8,911 nt of DNA from Stercoripulliclostridium_A sp964480195 (GCA_964480195.1 CAYZOJ010000060.1:1-8911); one strand, 5' to 3'. Positions 1 to 7,308 are shown, counted from the stretch's first letter. Notes: a model not told the origin generated them from the letters alone. Numbers and translations are program-made.

Positions 1-42
1 GAGCTAACGATAACCTATTAAAGTTCTTATATTTCCTGCTTG

Positions 43-60
43 TTTTCGGGATTTACTTAT
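43..60 (-). repeat. Left copy of an 18-bp inverted repeat flanking the gene block
   Basis: Read on the - strand this is ATAAGTAAATCCCGAAAA, identical at 18 of 18 positions to 8833-8850 on the + strand. On the + strand, bases 34-38 (TCCTG) can pair with 47-51 (CGGGA) through one T-G wobble around an 8-base loop, giving a small hairpin that overlaps the repeat. It lies 25 bases upstream of the -35 box of the first operon. It shows no transposase, target duplication or known attachment-site motif, and its function is unknown. Confidence 0.75.
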
Positions 61-72
61 TATTATATAATA
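61..72. repeat. 12-bp perfect AT palindrome
   Basis: TATTATATAATA equals its own reverse complement. It lies between the 18-bp repeat and the CG tract, upstream of the operon promoter. It may act as an easily melted or upstream-promoter-like AT element, or as an operator. AT-rich palindromes are common by chance in AT-rich leaders, so its meaning is uncertain. Confidence 0.5.
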
Positions 73-82
73 TACGCGCGCG
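70..82. other. Alternating purine/pyrimidine tract with (CG)4, Z-DNA-prone
   Basis: Thirteen consecutive bases alternate purine and pyrimidine and end in CGCGCGCG (75-82). This kind of sequence flips most readily to left-handed DNA under negative supercoiling. It ends 2 bases before the -35 box of a topoisomerase operon, in a leader that is otherwise very AT-rich. The sequence property is seen directly; a role as a supercoiling sensor is inference. Confidence 0.5.
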
Positions 83-84
83 AA

Positions 85-113
85 TTGACTTATCAAACAA
101 GTTGTGGTACTAT
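85..113 (+). promoter_or_regulatory. Predicted housekeeping (sigma-A) promoter of the topoisomerase-der operon
   Basis: The -35 box TTGACT (85-90) is separated by exactly 17 bases from the -10 box TACTAT (108-113). The three bases before the -10 box are TGG, giving an extended -10 (TGn). Transcription would start near 120, leaving a leader of about 25 bases with the ribosome binding site. The -10 box is weak at its third and fourth positions, but the TGn motif and ideal spacing compensate. This is the only convincing promoter before the first gene. Confidence 0.72.
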
Positions 114-134
114 ATATTGTGGTTATCTAACAGC

Positions 135-140
135 AGGAGG
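135..140 (+). promoter_or_regulatory. Ribosome binding site of the first gene
   Basis: AGGAGG, complementary to the 16S rRNA 3' end, ends 5 bases before the ATG at 146. It fixes that ATG as the start. Confidence 0.85.
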
Positions 141-145
141 ATAAA

Positions 146-2158
146 ATGGCAAAGACATCGGATAAATCCGTCGGAGCAAGCGGTAAAGTACAAGGATATG
201 ACGCAAAAAACATCGTCGTACTCGAGGGACTCGATGCGGTAAGACTTCGTCCCGGTATGTATATCGGCACGACGGGTGCCAAAGGCATGCATCATCTCAT
301 ATGGGAAATAGTCGACAACTCCGTCGACGAGGCGTTGAACGGCTACGCGGATACCATCAGAGTGGTAATTTACGAAGACGGTTCGGTATCTGTCGAGGAT
401 AACGGCAGAGGTATGCCTGTCGATATGCACCCGAAGTATAAAAAATCGGGTGTTGAACTCATATTTACACAACTTCACGCAGGCGGTAAATTCGACAACA
501 AAGAGTACCAGTGGAGCGGTGGTTTGCACGGTGTAGGCGCGTCGGTCGTCAACGCTCTTTCGGAGTGGCTCCAAGTCGAAGTATATCGCGACAAAAAGAT
601 TTATACCCAACGTTTCGAAAAGGTAATCGAGGGCAAAAAGATAAAGAGCGGTGTGCCGGTAACGCAATTAACGCAAGTCGGTACAACCAAAAAGCGCGGT
701 ACCAAAACGCATTTCAAGCCGGACGCGGACGTATTCGAAACCGTCGACATAGATTTCCGTACGGTATCGCAAAGACTCAAAGAGCTTGCGTTTTTAACCA
801 AGGGCGTTACTTTCTCGATTGAGGACAGGCGCGAAAAGGACGAGGAAAACAATCCCAAATTCAAAGAGTATTGCTTCAAGGGCGGACTTATAGATTTTGT
901 CAAGAATCTTGACGAGAGCAAGAATAAGTTATCCGAAAAAGTCGTTTATCTCGAGGCTCGCGACGAAGCGAACAAATTCCAAATACAAGTCGCGATACAG
1001 TATACGGAAGGATTTATGGAGAACATCATTTCCTACGTAAACAACATTCCGACGTCGGAGGGCGGAACACACGAAACGGGCTTCAAGCTTGCTTTCACAA
1101 AAGCCATGAACGACTACGTCAAGAGACACAATCTGTCCAAGGCAAAGGACCCCGCGCTCATAGGCGACGACTATCGCGAAGGAATGAACGCGGTAATAAG
1201 CGTCCGAATGCAGAATATGCAGTTTGAAGGTCAGACCAAGACCAAGCTCGGCAATCCCGAGGTCAAGGGTTGGGTCGACAGTATGGTTTACGACAAACTC
1301 ACCGAGTATTTCAACGAACCCAAGAACAAAGACATCGCGACGATGATAGCCAAAATAGGTATCAACGCGAGCAAGGTTCGTACCGAGGAGAAGAAGGTCA
1401 AAGACGCCATGCGCGCCAAGAACGCAATGACGGGTCAGGTACTTGTCGGAAAGCTTGCGGCGTGCTCAGGGAGGAACTACGGCATAAACGAACTGTTTAT
1501 CGTCGAGGGCGACTCGGCAGGCGGATCTGCAAAGAAGGGGCGCAATCGCACGTTCCAAGCCGTATTACCGCTTAGAGGCAAACCGCTCAATACCGAAAAG
1601 GCGACCAAGACCGCAATGCTCGGTAACGACGAAATCAAGACGATCATATATACGCTCGGCGCCGATTTCGACAAGGACTTCAACATCAAAAATCTCAAAT
1701 ACGACAAGATTATAATTTTGGCGGATGCCGACCACGACGGCGAACACATAAGGTGTTTATTGCTTACGTTCTTTTATAGGCATATGCGCCCGCTCATTAC
1801 GGAGGGGCACGTCTATCTCGGAATGCCACCTCTCTACAAGGTAGAGCAGAAGAAGCAAGGCGAAATCAAGTACGCTTATAACGACGCCGAACTCGACAAA
1901 ATGCTTGCCGAAATAAAAGGCTCCTACACGCTCCAGCGTTACAAAGGTTTGGGCGAAATGAACTTCGACCAGCTATGGGACACGACGTTAAATCCCAAAA
2001 CGCGTACACTGACGCGCGTTACGGTAGAAGACGCGGCGGAAGCGGACGGTATGATATCGCTTCTTATGGGCGACGATGCGGCGGCGCGTAAGGAATTTAT
2101 CAACGAGAACGCAAACTTCAACAAAGTCGATACGTTCAAGAGTAAACTCGGAGGTTAA
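146..2158 (+). CDS. parE: Type II DNA topoisomerase subunit B (GyrB/ParE family), topoisomerase IV ParE-like
   Basis: This is the ATPase subunit of a type II topoisomerase, partner of the next gene; its ATP hydrolysis drives strand passage on the chromosome. The 670 residues run in family order. The GHKL ATPase has E54 and N58 in WEIVDNS, D85 in DNGRG, and the GGLHGVG lid at 125-131. The transducer has QTKTK at 363-367. The TOPRIM domain has EGDSAGG with E454, and D527/D529/D531. The C-terminal motif is QRYKGLGEMN (597-606). Firmicute GyrB is about 640 residues and ParE about 655. Motifs favour ParE: VNNIPTSEGGTHE (298-310), IIYTLGA, GHVY before PPLY, and TLTRVT (621-626). This comparison is from memory, so GyrB remains possible. 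Oddities are H530 and E533 in DADHDGEH, where families usually have V/T and A/S, and K464, where Q is usual. Its last codons carry the next gene's ribosome binding site. Family assignment is near certain; subtype about 65%. Confidence 0.9.
   Translation: MAKTSDKSVGASGKVQGYDAKNIVVLEGLDAVRLRPGMYIGTTGAKGMHHLIWEIVDNSVDEALNGYADTIRVVIYEDGSVSVEDNGRGMPVDMHPKYKKSGVELIFTQLHAGGKFDNKEYQWSGGLHGVGASVVNALSEWLQVEVYRDKKIYTQRFEKVIEGKKIKSGVPVTQLTQVGTTKKRGTKTHFKPDADVFETVDIDFRTVSQRLKELAFLTKGVTFSIEDRREKDEENNPKFKEYCFKGGLIDFVKNLDESKNKLSEKVVYLEARDEANKFQIQVAIQYTEGFMENIISYVNNIPTSEGGTHETGFKLAFTKAMNDYVKRHNLSKAKDPALIGDDYREGMNAVISVRMQNMQFEGQTKTKLGNPEVKGWVDSMVYDKLTEYFNEPKNKDIATMIAKIGINASKVRTEEKKVKDAMRAKNAMTGQVLVGKLAACSGRNYGINELFIVEGDSAGGSAKKGRNRTFQAVLPLRGKPLNTEKATKTAMLGNDEIKTIIYTLGADFDKDFNIKNLKYDKIIILADADHDGEHIRCLLLTFFYRHMRPLITEGHVYLGMPPLYKVEQKKQGEIKYAYNDAELDKMLAEIKGSYTLQRYKGLGEMNFDQLWDTTLNPKTRTLTRVTVEDAAEADGMISLLMGDDAAARKEFINENANFNKVDTFKSKLGG
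2150..2154 (+). promoter_or_regulatory. Ribosome binding site of the A-subunit gene, inside the B-subunit gene
   Basis: GGAGG is formed by the last two glycine codons of the preceding gene and lies 9 bases before the ATG at 2164. Ribosomes finishing the B subunit cover this site, which suggests translational coupling and matched production of the two subunits. Confidence 0.75.
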
Positions 2159-2163
2159 ACATT

Positions 2164-4656
2164 ATGGCAAGAGGCGCACAGATAGCAATGGAATTTGACG
2201 GAACCGTCATCGAACGTCCCATCGAGCAAGTATTGCCCGATTCCATGATGATATATTCCGAGCACGTTATTTTGGAAAGAGCACTTCCCCGCGTAGAGGA
2301 CGGACTTAAACCGGTACAGCGTAGAATTTTGTATACGATGTACAATCTCAATATGAAGCCGACGGGCGACTATAAAAAGTCGGCGCGTATCGTCGGTGAT
2401 TGTATGGGTAAGTATCACCCGCACGGCGACAGTTCTATATACGAAGCCATGGTAAGAATGGCGCAGGACTTCAATATGAGAATGACGCTTGTAGACGGGC
2501 ACGGCAACTTCGGTACTGTATACGGCGACGGACCCGCGGCAATGCGTTATACGGAAGTCAGGATGGAGGCACTTGCCACCGAGCTTTTGCGCGACATAGA
2601 CAAAAACACCGTCAAGTGGAACAAGAACTTCGACGACACGTTGGACGAACCCGACGTGCTCCCCGGTAGGTTTCCTAACCTTCTCGTCAACGGCGCGCAG
2701 GGCATAGCGATAGGACTTGCCACCAATATTCCTCCGCACAATCTGACCGAAGTCATCGACGGTTGCATCGCGATGATAGATAAACCTACCATTAAGGTCG
2801 AAGAGCTTGCCGAGATCATCAAAGGACCCGATTTCCCGTCGGGCGGATTCCTTGTAGGCGGTGAAGACGTCGTAAATATGTACAGAACGGGCAAAGGCAA
2901 GCTCGTTTTGCGCGGTAGGGTAGAGATAGAAAACACCGACGGCGACAGACAAAACATCGTCATAACCGAGGTTCCTTGGGGCGTAAACCCGATAACGGGC
3001 GTCGTCGAGAGGATTTATAAACTTCGCGAAAGCAAAAAAGAGCTTTTCGGCAACATCATAGACGTTGCGGACGAATCCGATCGCCACGGCATGCGCATAG
3101 TCGTCAAACTCAAAAAAGGCGAAGACGCGGTAAAGATGTTGGAGTTACTGTATAAGCATACGGATCTTCAATGCAATTTCAGCGCGAATATGGTAGCTAT
3201 AGCGGACGGCAAACCTCGTCAACTCGGGCTCGCGCAGATGTTAAAGTATTATCTCGAGTACCAAAAGAGCATAATCTATAAGCGCAGTATGTATGACCTG
3301 AACGTTGCCAAGAAGCGCGCCGAAATTCTCGAAGGCTTCAAGCTCATAATGCCCGCCATCGACGAGGTAATAGCGATAATCAGGGCGGCGGCTACGAGAG
3401 CGCAGGCAAAGACCGATCTCCGTCAGCGTTTCGGACTTTCGGAAGCCCAGGCGGAAGCCGTGCTTTCCCTCCAACTCGGCAACATCAACAAACTCGACGT
3501 CAACAAGTTTATCGACGAGCTCAACGACCTCAACAAGAACATTACGCGTCTTACCAAGATAATAGGTTCCGTCAAAGAGCAGTATAACGTCGTCAAACAA
3601 GAACTTACCGAAATACGCAATAAGTATAAATGCAAACGTCTTACGACTATAATAAATTCTCTCGAAGAAGTGGACGTCAAGCCTTTCGATCCCACCAAGC
3701 GCACCAATAAACTCTGTATGGTCGCGGTAGGCGCGGACGGAGGCGTAAAGGTTCTTTCGAGCAAAGGCTACATTTTTGCGGACAGAGAAGCGACCGCGGG
3801 CGGATTGAACGGTTTGACTACGGACATAGCCAAAGTTCAGCCGGACGAAATAGCGCTCGTATTCAGCAATCTCGGTAATTGCTACAAGATTGACGTCAAC
3901 AAGATTATGGAGCGTCAATGGACGGAGAAGAACGAAAAACTCAACGAGCTATTCCCGAGTTTTTCAGCAAAGGACGAATGCGCGATTGCGGTACTCAGCG
4001 TAAATCCCGATACGGTCGGAGAAGAGGAAGCGTACATTTACACCAAGCAAGGCATGGTCAAGAGGAGTGCGCTCAAGACGTATCTTGTCAACAAAGACGC
4101 ATATCAGGTTATGTCGCTTAAAGACGGCGACGAGGTAATAGGCGTCGAACGTGTAATCGAAAATTCCACAATACTGTTCGTAACCAGTGACGGACAATGC
4201 GTCAACTCCGAAACCGACGATTATCCCGTACAGGGCAGAATCGCGGGAGGCGTAATAGGCGTAAACCTCAATGCGGACGCAAACGTCGTATACGCGGGAC
4301 AAGCCGACGTCGAACTCGGTGTGGACGCCGACGGTAACGACGCATATATGCCTCTCGGCGAGATAGTTATCATCACCGATAAGGGCACGGGCAAGAGGGT
4401 TGTCGCGTCCGAATTCAGTCCTATGCGACGCAACAGAAAGGGACTCAGAATAATCGACATATACGGCGAACCCGTCAAAGTCGCGTTTGCGAGCAAGGTA
4501 TTGGAGCCGTACAAGATAGCCGTCATAGACGAAAATAACGAAATTCATACACTCGATACCGAAGACATCCGTATCGAAAAGAAGGATACAAAAGGCAAAC
4601 CTCTTATGCGCGGAATCAAAGTCGCAAGGCTTGTCCGACACAAAGAGGAGTTTTAG
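2164..4656 (+). CDS. parC: Type II DNA topoisomerase subunit A (GyrA/ParC family), topoisomerase IV ParC-like
   Basis: This is the DNA breakage-reunion subunit, forming an A2B2 enzyme with the upstream product. Of 830 residues, the catalytic pair is R128-Y129 in AAMRYTE. The recognition helix GKYHPHGDSSIYEAMVRMAQ (82-101) has S90 and E94 at the usual quinolone-contact sites. The intercalating isoleucine is probably I181. A coiled-coil tower spans roughly 370-490. The C-terminal domain (about 515-830) has six blade-like strands, near 530, 565, 624, 671, 735 and 785. ParC-type signs are KPVQRR (49-54; GyrA usually KPVHRR), ELLRDIDKNT (140-149), GPAAMRYTE (123-131), LSLQL (434-438) and LYKHTDLQ (329-336). 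No canonical GyrA box (QRRGGRG type) is present; the nearest matches are 541-550 and 753-760. The length also fits firmicute GyrA, and the six blades keep a gyrase alternative open. The ATG at 2164 is supported by its ribosome binding site. Family near certain; subtype about 65%. Confidence 0.9.
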   Translation: MARGAQIAMEFDGTVIERPIEQVLPDSMMIYSEHVILERALPRVEDGLKPVQRRILYTMYNLNMKPTGDYKKSARIVGDCMGKYHPHGDSSIYEAMVRMAQDFNMRMTLVDGHGNFGTVYGDGPAAMRYTEVRMEALATELLRDIDKNTVKWNKNFDDTLDEPDVLPGRFPNLLVNGAQGIAIGLATNIPPHNLTEVIDGCIAMIDKPTIKVEELAEIIKGPDFPSGGFLVGGEDVVNMYRTGKGKLVLRGRVEIENTDGDRQNIVITEVPWGVNPITGVVERIYKLRESKKELFGNIIDVADESDRHGMRIVVKLKKGEDAVKMLELLYKHTDLQCNFSANMVAIADGKPRQLGLAQMLKYYLEYQKSIIYKRSMYDLNVAKKRAEILEGFKLIMPAIDEVIAIIRAAATRAQAKTDLRQRFGLSEAQAEAVLSLQLGNINKLDVNKFIDELNDLNKNITRLTKIIGSVKEQYNVVKQELTEIRNKYKCKRLTTIINSLEEVDVKPFDPTKRTNKLCMVAVGADGGVKVLSSKGYIFADREATAGGLNGLTTDIAKVQPDEIALVFSNLGNCYKIDVNKIMERQWTEKNEKLNELFPSFSAKDECAIAVLSVNPDTVGEEEAYIYTKQGMVKRSALKTYLVNKDAYQVMSLKDGDEVIGVERVIENSTILFVTSDGQCVNSETDDYPVQGRIAGGVIGVNLNADANVVYAGQADVELGVDADGNDAYMPLGEIVIITDKGTGKRVVASEFSPMRRNRKGLRIIDIYGEPVKVAFASKVLEPYKIAVIDENNEIHTLDTEDIRIEKKDTKGKPLMRGIKVARLVRHKEEF

Positions 4657-4660
4657 GAGG
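4655..4660 (+). promoter_or_regulatory. Ribosome binding site of der, overlapping the preceding stop codon
   Basis: AGGAGG shares its first two bases with the TAG stop (4654-4656) and ends 4 bases before the der ATG at 4665. This implies translational coupling and confirms the start. Confidence 0.8.
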
Positions 4661-4664
4661 CGAC

Positions 4665-5990
4665 ATGGCAAAACCCGTAGTAGCTGTAGTAGGAAGACCG
4701 AACGTAGGTAAATCAACGTTCTTTAATAAAATGGCAGGTAGGCGCGTAAGCATAGTAAACGATATGCCGGGAGTAACTCGCGATCGTATTTATGCCGACG
4801 TCGAGTGGTGCGGAAAAGCGTTTACGCTTGTCGATACCGGCGGTATAGAGCTCAAGAGCGAAGATATAATGTGGAAACATATTCGCCGTCAAGCAGAGCT
4901 TGCCGTAGACATCGCGGACGTAATTTTATTCTTTACCGACGGAAGAACGGGAATAACGCCGGACGATTACGACGTTGCGGATTTTTTACGTCGTACCAAC
5001 AAGCCGGTAGTGCTCGCCGTCAACAAAATAGACGGTAGCGATAACAGCGCGTCTTACGACTTTTGGCAACTAAATCTCGGAGAACCGATACCCGTTTCCG
5101 CGGAACAGAGTTTAGGACTCGGAGATCTTTTGGACGAAATAGTCGCGTGTTTCGATAGTTCCGAGGCGCTCGAAGCTGAGGACGCCGAAACGCTAAAGAT
5201 AGCCGTTGTCGGCAAGCCCAATTCGGGCAAGTCGTCGCTAACCAACAGACTTTTGGGATTTGAACGCGTCATCGTCAGCGATATCGCGGGAACCACTCGC
5301 GACGCCATCGACACGCCGTTTACATATAACGGAAGAAAGTGCGTATTGATAGATACCGCGGGTATACGCAAAAAGAGCAAGGTCGAAGAGGACGTCGAGT
5401 ATTATAGCGTTATACGCAGTATATCCGCGATACGCCGTGCAGACGTCGTACTCATCGTTATAGACGGTAAAGAGAATATTTCCGAACAGGATGTAAAAAT
5501 TTGCGGACTCGTACACGACGCGGGCAAACCCAGCGTAATAGTTATGAACAAATGGGACATCGTCGAAAAGGATTCCAACACCATCAACCGTTACGTCGAA
5601 ACCTTGAGTCGCGAGTTAAAGTTTATGGACTACATGAAGCCCGTATTCGTATCCGCATTGACGGGCAAGCGCGTGAACACCGTTTTAGACACGGCATTTG
5701 CGTCTTACGAGAACGCTTGTCGCAGAATCCCGACGGGTGTTTTGAACGATGTAATCGGCGATGCGATTTCCGTCAACGAACCGCCTACACATAACGGAAG
5801 AAGACTTAAAATACTGTATTCTTCCGAACCTACCGTCAACCCGCCGACGTTCGTCGTATTCTGTAACGATTCGGCGCTTATGCATTTCTCATACAAGAGA
5901 TACCTCGAAAATCAAATCCGCAAAGCATTCGATTTTTCCGGCACTCCCATAAGAATAGTGGCAAGATCGAGGAACGAGGAAGATCGTTAA
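4665..5990 (+). CDS. der: Ribosome-assembly GTPase Der (EngA)
   Basis: Der is an essential cytoplasmic GTPase that binds the maturing 50S ribosomal subunit. Its hallmark, seen here, is two tandem GTPase domains plus a KH-like C-terminal domain. Domain 1 has GRPNVGKS (10-17), DTGG (57-60), NKID (120-123) and SAE (145-147). Domain 2 has GKPNSGKS (183-190), GTTRD (209-213), DTAG (230-233), NKWD (295-298) and SAL (330-332). The KH-like domain occupies about 355-436 and ends in the basic, charged tail typical of the family. The 441 residues match the usual 435-440 for firmicute proteins, and no key residue is missing. It starts 8 bases after the topoisomerase A subunit and ends 1 base before the aminotransferase, so it is mid-operon. 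Der near spoIVA matches general firmicute gene order, but pairing with type II topoisomerase genes upstream is less expected. Confidence 0.97.
   Translation: MAKPVVAVVGRPNVGKSTFFNKMAGRRVSIVNDMPGVTRDRIYADVEWCGKAFTLVDTGGIELKSEDIMWKHIRRQAELAVDIADVILFFTDGRTGITPDDYDVADFLRRTNKPVVLAVNKIDGSDNSASYDFWQLNLGEPIPVSAEQSLGLGDLLDEIVACFDSSEALEAEDAETLKIAVVGKPNSGKSSLTNRLLGFERVIVSDIAGTTRDAIDTPFTYNGRKCVLIDTAGIRKKSKVEEDVEYYSVIRSISAIRRADVVLIVIDGKENISEQDVKICGLVHDAGKPSVIVMNKWDIVEKDSNTINRYVETLSRELKFMDYMKPVFVSALTGKRVNTVLDTAFASYENACRRIPTGVLNDVIGDAISVNEPPTHNGRRLKILYSSEPTVNPPTFVVFCNDSALMHFSYKRYLENQIRKAFDFSGTPIRIVARSRNEEDR
5976..5980 (+). promoter_or_regulatory. Ribosome binding site of the aminotransferase gene, inside der
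   Basis: GAGGA lies within the last codons of der, 11 bases before the ATG at 5992. This is wider than the other gaps in the operon. With the der stop (5988-5990) one base from the start, re-initiation by terminating ribosomes is likely. Confidence 0.55.
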
Positions 5991-5991
5991 A

Positions 5992-7251
5992 ATGAACTTT
6001 TTAACTGCGACAAAAGAAGAATTGCTCGAAGAGTACGCACGCCTTGAATCGGCGTACAAGGAGTATAAAAGTCGGGGGCTCAGCCTCAATATGGCAAGAG
6101 GCAAGCCGTGTCCCGAACAGCTGGATACGTCCATGGGTATGCTCGACGCGGTAAGTTCCGCAACGGATTTCGGAGATATGGATTACCGAAATTACGGCGG
6201 AATATCCGGCATACGCGAAATCAAAGAGATTATCGGCGGGATTACAGGTGCTACCACGGACGAAATAGTGGTATACGGCAATTCCAGTCTTGCGTTGATG
6301 TACGATACCATACAGCAATATATGCAGTTCGGAGCAAACGGCGGACGCCCGTGGAACGAGTGTAAAGCCCGTAAATGGCTATGTCCGGTCCCGGGATACG
6401 ACAGGCATTTTGCTATAACCGAAACTTTCGGCTTCGAGCTTATATCCGTACCTATGGACTCTAACGGTCCCGATATGGACAGGGTTGAAGAACTTATCAA
6501 AGACGAAAACGTCAAAGGTATTTGGTGTGTTCCCAAGTATTCCAACCCGACGGGAATAGTTTATTCCGACGAGGTCATCTCACGTTTTGCGAACTTAAAG
6601 CCCGCAGCGGACGATTTTATAATAATGTGGGACGACGCGTACGTCGTGCACGATATGTACGAGCGCATAAATCAACCGTTTTTGCTGGACGAAGCCAAAA
6701 AAGCGGGAACTTCCGCGCACGTAAGAGTATTCGGATCGTTTTCAAAGATTAACTTCCCCGGTGCCGGTTCTGCGTATATGATAGGTGACAAGAACACTAT
6801 TGATTGGACAGTCAAGGTAATGTCTAAAAAGACGATAGGACCCGATAAGCTTTCCCAGTATATGCAAGCGCTCTATTATAAGACCGCCGACGGCGTTTAC
6901 GAGAAGATGAAAGCGCATGCCGAGATAATGCGCCCCAAATTCGCAAAATCCCTTGAAGTGCTTTCGAGAGATCTCGGAGGTACCGGACTTGCCAAGTGGA
7001 GCAATCCTAAAGGCGGGTATTTTATCTCTCTCGATTTATTCTCAGGTACTGCCAAGAGGACGGTCGAACTTGCCAAAGAGGCGGGTGTAATCTTTACTTC
7101 CGCGGGCGCGACGTATCCTTACGGAGTGGATCCGAACGACTCCAATATTCGTATAGCTCCGTCATATCCGAGCGTAGAGGAGTTGGAAGTTGCGATGGAA
7201 GTCCTCTGTTGCAGTGCAAAACTTGCCTACATCGAGCTCAAAACCCGTTAA
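5992..7251 (+). CDS. PLP-dependent aminotransferase, aspartate aminotransferase Ic type (MocR-like fold)
   Basis: This is a fold-type I PLP enzyme, cytoplasmic, probably exchanging amino groups between aspartate or a similar acid and 2-oxoglutarate. In its 419 residues the Schiff-base lysine is K252 in GSFSKINFPGAG. Cofactor contacts are N185 in KYSNPTG, with D214 and Y217 in DDAY. The substrate carboxylate is likely held by R387 in NIRIAPS. Motifs distinctive of the group described for corynebacterial AspT (class I subgroup Ic, Pfam Aminotran_MocR) are MARGKPCPEQLD (34-45), RNYGG (66-70), YGNSSLALMYD (95-105), CPVPGYDRHFAI (131-142) and KGIWCVPKYSNPTG (175-188). There is no N-terminal DNA-binding domain, so it is an enzyme rather than a MocR regulator. 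Substrate specificity cannot be read from sequence; alanine or an aromatic amino acid is possible. It is the last gene before the operon terminator, in the place where related genomes often carry plsY and gpsA. Confidence 0.9.
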   Translation: MNFLTATKEELLEEYARLESAYKEYKSRGLSLNMARGKPCPEQLDTSMGMLDAVSSATDFGDMDYRNYGGISGIREIKEIIGGITGATTDEIVVYGNSSLALMYDTIQQYMQFGANGGRPWNECKARKWLCPVPGYDRHFAITETFGFELISVPMDSNGPDMDRVEELIKDENVKGIWCVPKYSNPTGIVYSDEVISRFANLKPAADDFIIMWDDAYVVHDMYERINQPFLLDEAKKAGTSAHVRVFGSFSKINFPGAGSAYMIGDKNTIDWTVKVMSKKTIGPDKLSQYMQALYYKTADGVYEKMKAHAEIMRPKFAKSLEVLSRDLGGTGLAKWSNPKGGYFISLDLFSGTAKRTVELAKEAGVIFTSAGATYPYGVDPNDSNIRIAPSYPSVEELEVAMEVLCCSAKLAYIELKTR

Positions 7252-7268
7252 GTAATCCTGTATCCCAA

Positions 7269-7308
7269 GACGCCCGCACTCAAAATATCGTGCGAGGCGT
7301 CTTTTTTT
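7269..7308 (+). terminator. Intrinsic terminator closing the four-gene operon
   Basis: GACGCC-CGCAC (7269-7279) pairs with GTGCG-A-GGCGTC (7290-7301), an 11-bp GC-rich stem with a single bulged A (7295) and a 10-base loop. Seven T residues follow directly (7302-7308). It begins 17 bases after the aminotransferase stop and separates that operon from spoIVA. Confidence 0.95.

Noticed and set aside
34..60. Terminator of a gene upstream of the window
   Set aside because: The stem is only five pairs with a wobble, and it is followed by ATTTACTTAT rather than a T-tract. It is too weak to call.
1..145. Replication origin beside a gyrB-gyrA pair
   Set aside because: I see no DnaA-box cluster of TTATCCACA type in the leader. 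The downstream genes (der, spoIVA) are not the usual dnaA-dnaN-recF neighbourhood.
2155..3087. 310-codon open frame on the - strand opposite the topoisomerase A gene
   Set aside because: It lies wholly antisense to a clearly conserved gene, resembles no family I recognise, and is explained by the codon bias of the + strand gene. The same applies to the - strand frames at 110-667, 3241-3918, 3964-4716 and 8261-8764.
4000..4010. Internal match GTAAATCCCGA to the 18-bp repeat
   Set aside because: It is only 11 bases long, lies inside the topoisomerase A gene and simply encodes part of VNPD. A similar near-match near 1990 is also coding. Both are treated as chance.
5992..7251. MocR/GntR-type transcription regulator
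   Set aside because: The protein has the aminotransferase fold but no N-terminal winged-helix domain. The first 35 residues lead straight into the MARGKP motif of the enzyme family.
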